Shown here piece after piece: positions 1-6,039 of a stretch of DNA of 13,066 nt. Below the pieces are notes generated by a model. That model worked only from the letters and a program-made list of their open reading frames with translations. It did no database searches and was not told where the DNA came from. Source of the DNA: Dysgonamonadaceae bacterium (GTDB taxonomy: Bacteria; Bacteroidota; Bacteroidia; Bacteroidales; Azobacteroidaceae); NCBI GenBank assembly GCA_031260235.1, contig JAIRKG010000003.1:1-13066 (forward strand). The letters are read 5' to 3'. Made by a program: the position numbers and the translations under genes. Each line of letters begins with the position of its first letter. Within the stretch, counting starts at the first letter, position 1.

Positions 1-689
1 CAGAAATAAGCGCCTAACAGCAGTCGCGGAATAAATCCGTAAAATTGGAAGTGGATAAAACTGAAAATGAAAGCTACCGACCATATAACAATATGTTTGT
101 TGCGAATTATCGCGGCAAAAATTCGCTGAAGTGCCCCCCGAAAAAGAAACTCTTCCCCAATGGCGGCAAAGACTGCTACAATCAACACATTGAAAATAAA
201 TGCCTGAATATTTTCGACACGCAGTATGGATTCAATGATCTTTGCCTGATTTTCTTCCATCGTTTTCATATATTCTTCCATGCCTTTTAGGAAATCGGGG
301 AAAACCATTTGTTGGTTCAGTTGAGTAAGCAAGTTCAAAAAAGGCAAAGCAAAAATCATGCTTAATACAGTCCAAAATACCGTTGACCAATTAAATGGAG
401 TGTTCAGATAAAGGTATTCCTTGTAATTTTCACTGAACAAATAAGCAACCAACAGCGCAGGAAAAACAAAAGAGCCTAACTGGGTAAGAAACTGTATTTC
501 CCTTATACTATCCGGATAATCGGCTAAATTAGCCAATATCTCGTTCACAACTTCCATATTGAAACCCGATTTATAAGCAATAAAGAATACGGAAGCAACG
601 CCTCCCACAACGCTTCCGATAATGACAATTCCAATGAACAAAATAAATTGGACAATACCGCCCGAATTTTTGAATACCCCCTTTAACAT
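1..689 (-). CDS. CPBP-family intramembrane metalloprotease (Abi/CAAX-like), C-terminus cut by window edge
   Basis: The reverse strand opens with MLKGVFKN and stays open for 229 codons to the window edge, so the C-terminus is missing. It is strongly hydrophobic, with membrane segments near residues 12-38, 71-86, 102-121, 162-178 and 200-212. The CPBP signatures are visible: the glutamate pair with following arginine (GEEFLFRG, E179/E180/R184), then a Phe-x3-His motif (F209/H213) in the next membrane helix. The last His/Asn motif would lie beyond the edge. The family comprises membrane-embedded, probably metal-dependent proteases related to the Rce1 CAAX protease; in bacteria most have no known substrate, and some act in bacteriocin self-immunity. 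The start lies 8 bases after the aminotransferase stop, so the two are probably co-transcribed. The family call is secure; any specific role is unknown. Confidence 0.88.
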   Translation of the reverse strand, partial: MLKGVFKNSGGIVQFILFIGIVIIGSVVGGVASVFFIAYKSGFNMEVVNEILANLADYPDSIREIQFLTQLGSFVFPALLVAYLFSENYKEYLYLNTPFNWSTVFWTVLSMIFALPFLNLLTQLNQQMVFPDFLKGMEEYMKTMEENQAKIIESILRVENIQAFIFNVLIVAVFAAIGEEFLFRGALQRIFAAIIRNKHIVIWSVAFIFSFIHFQFYGFIPRLLLGAYF

Positions 690-697
690 CTTAGTTT

Positions 698-1891
698 TTA
701 TTTCTTATTGTATTCTTCCAGCGCTTTTCCAAGGACAATCATCGCATTTTGCAAATCGTCCTTTTGAAGTACGTATGCGATGCGGACTTCATTCTTTCCC
801 AATTCGGGAGTAGTGTAAAAACCGGACGCAGGCGCAAGGAAAATAGTTTGCCCTTCGTATTCGAAATCCGACAGGCACCAAGCGCAAAACTTATCGGCAT
901 CATCCACCGGCAAACGGGCGATTGTATAAAACGCGCCCATCGGAATGGCTGAATAAACGCCCGGAATCTTATTCAGGGAATCTATCAGGAAATTACGTCG
1001 ACTCAAATATTCGTCATATACCTCTTGTGTATATTCTTCGGAAACATCCAAAGAGGCTTCGGCAACAATCTGCCCCAGCAAAGGCGGACTCAAGCGTGCT
1101 TGACAAAACTTCATGACGGTTTTCCGCAGTTCTTTGTTTCGTGTGATTAACATTCCTTCGCGAATACCACATTCGCTGTATCTTTTTGAGACAGAATCAA
1201 TCAAAACCGCATTTTCTTCTATTCCCACCAAATGAAAAGCGCTGACATATGGCGAGCCGGTATAAATAAATTCCCTGTAAACTTCATCGGAAAACAAATA
1301 CAAATCGTATTTTTTTACCAGGTCGCGTATTTGATTCATCTCTTTGCGCGAATAAAGATAGCCGGTCGGATTGTTTGGGTTGCAAATCAAAATTCCTTTG
1401 GTTCGCTCATTGATAAGCGCCTCAAATTTTTCAATCGGAGGAAGGGCAAAACCGTTTTCAATGGTTGAGACGACAGTGCGAATAACTGCGCCGGCCGAAA
1501 TGGCAAAAGCCATATAGTTGGCATACGCCGGTTCGGGAACGATAATTTCGTCGCCCGGATTCAAACAGGCCATTAAGGCAAACAGCACGGCTTCCGATCC
1601 GCCGGTCGTTATAATAATGTCGTCGGCGCTGACATTGATTTTGAACTTGGAATAATAATGTACCAATTTTTCCCGATAACTTCTGAATCCGTTGCTCGGG
1701 CTGTATTCTAAAACTTTCCGGTCTAATTTTTTGATTGCGTCCAATGCAACTTGCGGCGTAGCGATATCCGGCTGACCGATGTTCAGGTGATAAACTTTCA
1801 ATCCTCTCGCTTTGGCAGAATCCGACAAAGGAACGAGTTTTCGTATGGGCGATGCGGGCATTTCAATCCCGCGCGTTGATATTTTCGGCAT
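698..1891 (-). CDS. PLP-dependent class I/II aminotransferase (AspC-like)
   Basis: A 397-residue cytosolic fold-type I aminotransferase, full length for the family. Visible landmarks are the N-terminal LNIGQPD segment (37-42), the Gly-rich phosphate-binding TTGGSEA (95-101), NPNNPTG with its cofactor-contacting Asn (171-177), SDEVYREF with the ring-binding Asp202 and Tyr205, the Schiff-base lysine in SVSKRYSECGIR (K236, phosphate-binding Arg244), and the C-terminal substrate-carboxylate arginine in NEVRIAY (R370). Family knowledge predicts transfer of an amino group from an amino acid to 2-oxoglutarate. The motif set does not distinguish aspartate, aromatic or other substrates, so no symbol is given. 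It lies 114 bases downstream of the RNA methyltransferase, has its own promoter candidate, and is followed closely by the CPBP protease. The start fits that promoter, leaving a leader of about 17 bases. Confidence 0.93.
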   Translation of the reverse strand: MPKISTRGIEMPASPIRKLVPLSDSAKARGLKVYHLNIGQPDIATPQVALDAIKKLDRKVLEYSPSNGFRSYREKLVHYYSKFKINVSADDIIITTGGSEAVLFALMACLNPGDEIIVPEPAYANYMAFAISAGAVIRTVVSTIENGFALPPIEKFEALINERTKGILICNPNNPTGYLYSRKEMNQIRDLVKKYDLYLFSDEVYREFIYTGSPYVSAFHLVGIEENAVLIDSVSKRYSECGIREGMLITRNKELRKTVMKFCQARLSPPLLGQIVAEASLDVSEEYTQEVYDEYLSRRNFLIDSLNKIPGVYSAIPMGAFYTIARLPVDDADKFCAWCLSDFEYEGQTIFLAPASGFYTTPELGKNEVRIAYVLQKDDLQNAMIVLGKALEEYNKK

Positions 1892-1914
1892 AGAAATGTT
1901 TTATTTTTAGATTG

Positions 1915-1945
1915 CGAAAGTACAAGATTTTATTCTTATCACAAA
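1915..1945 (-). promoter_or_regulatory. Bacteroidetes-type promoter for the aminotransferase
   Basis: Read on the minus strand, TTTG (1945-1942) is followed by a 19-base spacer and TACTTTCG (1922-1915). This is a 7/8 match to the Bacteroidetes -7 box TAnnTTTG with a correct -33 spacing. Transcription would start near 1908, about 17 bases before the ATG at 1891. It implies that the aminotransferase and CPBP genes can be transcribed independently of the upstream methyltransferase. Confidence 0.6.
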
Positions 1946-2005
1946 ATAAATTGATAATTCCGCTATGTTTGGTAAATGAGGAAAAATTGTTGTCCGGTTT
2001 TTGTA

Positions 2006-2758
2006 CTAATTTAATCTTCGACGAAATTCACTGCAAGTAATCGCCGCAGCAACCGCAACATTTAACGATTCCGATGTTTTGATTCCGGGGGGATAATTCG
2101 GGATATACAGTTTGCGGGAAATGTATTTGGCAACGGAACGGCTGATGCCTTTACTTTCGTTTCCCAGGACAATCAATCCGTTAGCAGTCAATGTTTCTTC
2201 ATAAATATTTCCCCCTTCAAGCAAAGTTCCGTAAACGGGAAAGTCGATAAAATCATTTAGTAATTCGGGAAGACGGGCGTAGAAAACTTTGACACGGGCG
2301 ATTGCCCCCATTGTGGCTTGAACGGTTTTGGGATTGAAAATATCGGCGGTATCGGGCGAACAAATGACGTTTTTGATTCCAAACCAGTCTGCCAAACGAA
2401 TGATTGTTCCCATATTTCCGGGGTCTTGTATCCCATCTAAAACCAAACTCAAATTTTGTTTAAGTTCGTCTTTATCCAATAGATAATTGGGTTGTTTGAA
2501 AACGGCGACGACGTCTTGAGGTGTTTTCATCATGCTTGCTTTTTTGATGTCGTCGCCTTCTGCGGCAATCAATTCGCCGGCACGGATATCGCCTTGTTGC
2601 GCTATCCACGAAGGTTTTGCAACCAGCAATTCACATTCGAAGAAAGGCAAAATATCTTTTACCAACTTGTTACCTTCGGCCAAAAAACAACCGGATTCGT
2701 CACGGAATTTTTTCATTCCCAACGAACGAATATATTTGATTTTATTCTTGCTCTGCAT
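2006..2758 (-). CDS. SpoU/TrmH-family RNA 2'-O-methyltransferase
   Basis: A 250-residue SPOUT-class RNA methyltransferase expected to transfer a methyl group from S-adenosylmethionine to a ribose 2'-OH of rRNA or tRNA. An N-terminal substrate-binding domain (about residues 1-90, including FLAEGNKLVKD) precedes the knotted catalytic domain with all three SpoU motifs. Motif 1 is LDGIQDPGNMGTIIR (107-121, with N115 and R121), motif 2 is IVLGNESKGIS (196-206), and motif 3 runs from IPNYP (219) through SESLNVAVAAAI (229-240). Length and layout fit the RlmB/TrmH-like group found in Bacteroidales, but the modified nucleotide cannot be named from sequence. The gene heads a minus-strand run with the aminotransferase and CPBP genes and has a well-formed promoter of its own just upstream. 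Confidence 0.92.
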   Translation of the reverse strand: MQSKNKIKYIRSLGMKKFRDESGCFLAEGNKLVKDILPFFECELLVAKPSWIAQQGDIRAGELIAAEGDDIKKASMMKTPQDVVAVFKQPNYLLDKDELKQNLSLVLDGIQDPGNMGTIIRLADWFGIKNVICSPDTADIFNPKTVQATMGAIARVKVFYARLPELLNDFIDFPVYGTLLEGGNIYEETLTANGLIVLGNESKGISRSVAKYISRKLYIPNYPPGIKTSESLNVAVAAAITCSEFRRRLN

Positions 2759-2780
2759 CGCGTCATATTTATAATTTATG

Positions 2781-2812
2781 CAAAGTTATCGGTAAATATC
2801 GGAATAGCCAAA
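2781..2812 (-). promoter_or_regulatory. Bacteroidetes-type promoter for the RNA methyltransferase
   Basis: On the minus strand, TTTG (2812-2809), an exactly 20-base spacer and TAACTTTG (2788-2781) match the Bacteroidetes consensus fully at both boxes. The start site would fall near 2774, giving a leader of about 16 bases before the ATG at 2758. This is one of the two best promoters in the window. Confidence 0.75.
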
Positions 2813-2879
2813 TAGTGGATTATTTTCTCGCTTCGCGGTATATAATAATGAAAAAGAACCCGATTAGCATTAGATGCAC

Positions 2880-2948
2880 CAATGTATCTAACCTGTATAC
2901 ATCAATGTATCTAACCTGTATACACCAATGTCTCTAACCTATATACAA
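2880..2948. repeat. Three-copy 23-bp tandem repeat
   Basis: Three head-to-tail units start at 2880, 2903 and 2926, each beginning CAATGTATCTAACC or a close variant and ending around TGTATAC. Units 1 and 2 differ only in their final bases. Unit 3 carries substitutions (TCTCTAACCTATATAC). The array sits in the divergent gap between the RNA methyltransferase promoter and the DUF1599 gene. There are no spacers between units, so this is not a CRISPR array. The role is unknown; it may be a slippage-generated minisatellite or a set of repeated regulator sites. Confidence 0.85.
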
Positions 2949-2980
2949 AAGTAGTTCTAATACTAATCGAGTTTTTGTGC

Positions 2981-3013
2981 TGGATTGCTTCGGGCTTTGC
3001 CCTCCGGGTGACG
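2981..3013 (+). repeat. Interspersed repeat, copy A
   Basis: The stretch starts TGGATTGCTTCGG and ends CCGGGTGACG, with a self-complementary core (GGGCTTTGCCC). The same outer sequences recur three times at 12228-12362, making this a dispersed repeat family rather than chance. The copy ends 16 bases before the -7 box of the DUF1599 gene, so it occupies the region where a -33 element would lie. I recall GTCATTGCGAGG...GAAGCAATCC repeats from several bacterial genomes; that is memory, not a search. Confidence 0.75.
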
Positions 3014-3029
3014 TGTGCGATTTATTTTG

Positions 3030-3037
3030 TACCTTTG
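3030..3037 (+). promoter_or_regulatory. Promoter -7 box candidate for the DUF1599 operon
   Basis: TACCTTTG matches the Bacteroidetes -7 consensus TAnnTTTG exactly and lies about 28 bases before the chosen ATG at 3066. No TTG or TTTG is found 19-21 bases upstream, where repeat copy A lies, so the -33 half is weak or absent. Confidence 0.5.
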
Positions 3038-3065
3038 CATCCGTATAAACGAATGAATGTGCACA

Positions 3066-3611
3066 ATGGATACAAAAGAACAGTTTGAACAGGTGATAAC
3101 GACGTGCCGCAGTCTTTTTGAAAAAAAGTTGAAGGATTACGGCGCGTCGTGGCGTATTATGCGTCCACAGTCTGTTACCGATCAGATTTATATCAAAGCC
3201 AATCGAATCAGAAGCCTTGAAATCAAAGGAACGAACAGAATAAACGAAGGTATTCATCCTGAATTTACCGCTATTGTTAATTATGGAGTTATCGGATTAA
3301 TACAGCTGCATTTGGGTTTTTCTTCCGTTATTGATATAGATAATAAGGAAGCGCTGGATTTATATGATAAATTTATGATTGAAACCAAAGAATTGATGTA
3401 CGCCAAAAATCACGACTACGACGAGGCATGGCGAAATATGCAGATCAGTTCTTATACGGATATGATATTAATGAAAATATACAGGACAAAGCAAATTGAA
3501 GCCAATGAGGGTAAAACCATTGTGTCGGAAGGCGTTGACGCCAATTATATGGATATGATTAATTATTCTTTATTTGCATTAATAAAATTGGAATATGAAA
3601 CTGAGGTTTAA
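3066..3611 (+). CDS. DUF1599 / Nmad1-domain protein with two tandem domain copies
   Basis: A 181-residue soluble protein. Two halves of the sequence are visibly homologous. Residues 17-84 contain KDYGASWRIMRP, VTDQIYIKANR, NEGI and IVNYGVIGLIQL; residues 109-177 contain HDYDEAWRNM, YTDMILMKIYR, SEGV and MINYSLFALIKL. This is the duplicated DUF1599 layout (Nucleotide modification associated domain 1). The family name comes from comparative genomics of modified-DNA systems, yet Bacteroidales carry it as a chromosomal gene next to a DoxX protein, as here, and its biochemical role is not established to my knowledge. I chose ATG 3066 (MDTKEQFEQ), where similarity to relatives as I remember them begins; an in-frame ATG at 3057 would add MCT. 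Its 3' end overlaps the next gene by 17 bases, indicating translational coupling. Confidence 0.87.
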   Translation: MDTKEQFEQVITTCRSLFEKKLKDYGASWRIMRPQSVTDQIYIKANRIRSLEIKGTNRINEGIHPEFTAIVNYGVIGLIQLHLGFSSVIDIDNKEALDLYDKFMIETKELMYAKNHDYDEAWRNMQISSYTDMILMKIYRTKQIEANEGKTIVSEGVDANYMDMINYSLFALIKLEYETEV

Positions 3612-4887
3612 AAAAAGCATTGTAGAAATCAGCAGAATTGTTTTAGGAGCGGTATTTGTCTTTTCCGGCTTTGTGAAAGCGGTCGATCCGTGGGGGACTA
3701 TCTATAAAATCGAAGATCATCTGGAAGCGTTCGGACTTGATTTATGGAGTTTCATAGCCTTGCCTTTTGCTTTTGGTTTATTTGTCATTGAATTTGGAAT
3801 CGGAATTTGTTTGCTGCTGGGAGTTTACAGAAAATTGAATACGATTTTTGCTTTGCTGTTTTTGGCAGTCATGACGCCGCTGACGCTTTATCTGGCAATT
3901 AAGAACCCCATTACGGACTGCGGTTGCTTCGGAGATGCTTTGACGCTATCCAACCGGCAAACGTTTTTCAAAAATCTTCCTTTGCTGTTAATGGCTATAT
4001 ACCTGTTTTTGCATTATAAATTGATAATGTCGGCGTTCACGAAAAGATGCTATTCGTTAATCGCATTTTGGGCGTATGCATTTATTGCGGGCGTGGCGTT
4101 GTATAGTTTTTCCTGTCTGCCGATTCTTGATTTCAGGCCGTATAAAACAGGCGCGAATATACCTGCATTGATGGAAATTCCGGAAGATGCGGAACAGCCT
4201 GTATTTGATACAAAGTTGATTTATTCGAAAGATGGCATACAGCGGGAATTTACGATTGCCGACTATCCGAAAGGCGATTCGAGTTGGGTTTTCGTCACTT
4301 CAAAAACCGTTACCGTCAAAAAAGGCTACGAACCTCCAATTCACGATTTCTCTATTACAACCGAAGAGGGAGACGATATTACAGGCAATGTGCTGTCCGA
4401 TCCGAACTATACGTTCCTGCTTATTGCTCATAAACTGGGGGAAGCGTCCGACAATAATGTGTACAAAATCAACAATATATATGATTATTCCCAAAAGTTC
4501 GGATATAAATTTTATGCTTTGACGGCTTCCAATCCCGCTGAAATCAGGGAGTGGGTTAAAAATACGGGAGCAGAATATCCTTTCTGCACCATGGATGATA
4601 TTACTTTGAAAACAATCGTCCGTTCCAATCCGGGATTGCTGTTGCTCAAAAACGGGACGATTATCAATAAATGGTCAAACAGGACTTTGCCCAATCTGTC
4701 GAAATTGAATATGCCGTTGGATAACGGCAATATCGGAAAAATTCCCGCAAAACACAATGAGAGGAATATGATTATCGCTACGCTTATATTTATTATTCCA
4801 CTTTCGATATTGTTTCTGCTTGATTTTTTTGTTTACGGGAAACAGCAGAGAGAGAGAGGAGAAAAAAGATTGGCGCAGAATAAATAA
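3595..4887 (+). CDS. BT_3928-family DoxX/MauE-type membrane protein with thioredoxin-like domain
   Basis: A 430-residue inner-membrane protein. The N-terminal half is DoxX/MauE-like, with membrane helices near 13-30, 51-77, 81-102, 126-143 and 152-178 and a conserved FVFSGFVKAVDPWG segment (21-34). A cysteine pair sits in TDCGCFGD (C109, C111), as in MauE-type redox proteins. Residues about 205-385 form an extracytoplasmic domain; RSNPGLLLLKNGTIINKW (343-360) resembles the cis-proline strand of thioredoxin folds, but no CxxC is present. A final helix (391-414) and a charged tail anchor the C-terminus. The layout matches the Bacteroidales BT_3928 family. The likely theme is thiol-redox or electron handling at the membrane, which is inference. 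It overlaps DUF1599 by 17 bases and converges on ilvE with 7 bases between stops. Confidence 0.88.
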   Translation: MKLRFKKSIVEISRIVLGAVFVFSGFVKAVDPWGTIYKIEDHLEAFGLDLWSFIALPFAFGLFVIEFGIGICLLLGVYRKLNTIFALLFLAVMTPLTLYLAIKNPITDCGCFGDALTLSNRQTFFKNLPLLLMAIYLFLHYKLIMSAFTKRCYSLIAFWAYAFIAGVALYSFSCLPILDFRPYKTGANIPALMEIPEDAEQPVFDTKLIYSKDGIQREFTIADYPKGDSSWVFVTSKTVTVKKGYEPPIHDFSITTEEGDDITGNVLSDPNYTFLLIAHKLGEASDNNVYKINNIYDYSQKFGYKFYALTASNPAEIREWVKNTGAEYPFCTMDDITLKTIVRSNPGLLLLKNGTIINKWSNRTLPNLSKLNMPLDNGNIGKIPAKHNERNMIIATLIFIIPLSILFLLDFFVYGKQQRERGEKRLAQNK

Positions 4888-4894
4888 GAATAAA

Positions 4895-5914
4895 TCAATT
4901 CACGATTGTTACCCAACCGTATTTATCTTCTTCGTCGCCATATTGAATAGCCCGTAATTTGTTATATAATCTTTCGCTGACAGGTCCCGGACGTCCGTCT
5001 TTCGAAAATATATAAGACTTGTTTTCGTCCAAATCGTCAATCCGCGAAACAGGACTGATAACTGCCGCCGTTCCGCAAGCGCCCGCTTCCTCAAATGTCG
5101 CCAATTCTTCCACCGGAATAGGACGACGTTCTACTTTCAAGCCGATTTCTTCGGCCAGCGTGATCAAACTTTTATTTGTGACGGACGGTAAAATCGACTG
5201 TGATTTCGGCGTAACATAAGTATTGTTTTTAATGCCGAAAAAATTGGCGGGACCACATTCATCAATGTATTTTTTCTCTTTTGAATCCAAATATAAAACG
5301 GCTGAATAGCCTTTTTTATGTGCAATTTCACCGGCAACCAAACTCGCCGCATAATTCCCGCCAACCTTGATTGTTCCCGTGCCTTGCGGCGCCGCGCGGT
5401 CGTATTCCCTTAAAATAACATAGGGAGTCGGCTTGAAACCCGTTTTGAAATAAGGACCCACCGGCGTTACAAATACAAGGAAAAGGTACTCGTGAGCAGA
5501 ATTTACGCCCACTCGGGCGGACGTTCCAAGCAACAGCGGCCGAATATACAAAGATGCCCCGCTTTCATAAGGCGGAACAAACCGCAAGTTTCTTTTCACC
5601 GCTTCCAAAACCGCTTTTTCAAACATCTCTACCGGAAATTCAGCCATTAAAATACCACGCGAAGAAGATTGCATACGCAAAGCATTTTCCCGCATACGGA
5701 ATATTCGTACCTTACCGTCTTTCCCTCTAAAAGCCTTCAAACCTTCAAACGCTTCCTGGCCGTAATGCAGACATGTAGCGGCTATGTGCAAACTAATCTG
5801 TTCGGAATCGGTTATTTCCAAATCGCTCCACTGCCCGTTTTTGTAATAACTCCGAACATTAAAATCGGTTTTCATGTAACCGAAAATTAATTCCGACCAG
5901 TTGATGTTCTCCAT
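4895..5914 (-). CDS. ilvE: Branched-chain amino acid aminotransferase (fold type IV, BCAT)
   Basis: A 339-residue PLP enzyme catalysing the reversible last step of leucine, isoleucine and valine synthesis, with glutamate and 2-oxoglutarate as partners. The length fits the longer BCAT type II class (about 340-360 residues). Landmarks are LHYGQEAFEGLKAFR (49-63), the FRMRENALRM phosphate-side segment (72-81), LYIRPLLLGT (122-131), the Schiff-base lysine in GTIKVGGNYAASL (K183), the DECGPANFFGIKN motif (E219, N224), and ACGTAAVISPV near 278-288. All expected catalytic elements are present. It reads convergently with the DoxX gene, with only 7 bases between stop codons. Upstream lie about 50 bases, then a large inverted repeat and the hppA stop. 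No clear -33/-7 pair was found for it, so read-through from hppA is possible. Confidence 0.95.
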   Translation of the reverse strand: MENINWSELIFGYMKTDFNVRSYYKNGQWSDLEITDSEQISLHIAATCLHYGQEAFEGLKAFRGKDGKVRIFRMRENALRMQSSSRGILMAEFPVEMFEKAVLEAVKRNLRFVPPYESGASLYIRPLLLGTSARVGVNSAHEYLFLVFVTPVGPYFKTGFKPTPYVILREYDRAAPQGTGTIKVGGNYAASLVAGEIAHKKGYSAVLYLDSKEKKYIDECGPANFFGIKNNTYVTPKSQSILPSVTNKSLITLAEEIGLKVERRPIPVEELATFEEAGACGTAAVISPVSRIDDLDENKSYIFSKDGRPGPVSERLYNKLRAIQYGDEEDKYGWVTIVN

Positions 5915-5970
5915 TTCTTTACAATTATTTTTTACTTTTTATATGAAGTGTTTTTTCCGTTGTTCATATT

Positions 5971-6029
5971 TTTATTGCCACTAATTCACTAATTTTATTC
6001 ATGTTAATTCGTGCATTAGTGGCAATAAA
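5971..6029. repeat. Large inverted repeat between hppA and ilvE
   Basis: Two 24-base arms, 5971-5994 and 6006-6029, pair with only two mismatches around an 11-base loop. Each outer end reads TTTATTGCCACTAAT or its complement. It starts 11 bases past the hppA stop. As RNA on the minus strand it would fold into one long, AT-rich hairpin, but what follows is A-rich (ATAAAAATATG) rather than a U-tract, so it is not a textbook intrinsic terminator. It may act as a 3' stabilising structure or be a dispersed palindromic element. Confidence 0.85.
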
Positions 6030-6039
6030 TTTGGCAAAA

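Noticed and set aside
45..290. 81-residue plus-strand reading frame at the left edge
   Set aside because: It is antisense to the CPBP protease, which has clear EExxxR and FxxxH motifs in the opposite frame.
2880..2948. Possible CRISPR array
   Set aside because: The 23-bp units are directly adjacent with no spacers, and no cas gene is nearby.
2934..3257. 107-residue minus-strand reading frame
   Set aside because: It runs antisense to the DUF1599 gene and across a promoter and a repeat copy. It shows no recognisable domain.
5964..6002. 12-codon reading frame (MNKISELVAIKI) on the minus strand
   Set aside because: It lies inside the arms of the inverted repeat, so its sequence is explained by that structure; there is no supporting start signal.
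5971..6029. Classical intrinsic terminator for hppA
   Set aside because: The hairpin is strong, but no U-run follows on the minus strand and the stem is AT-rich, so I list it as an inverted repeat only.
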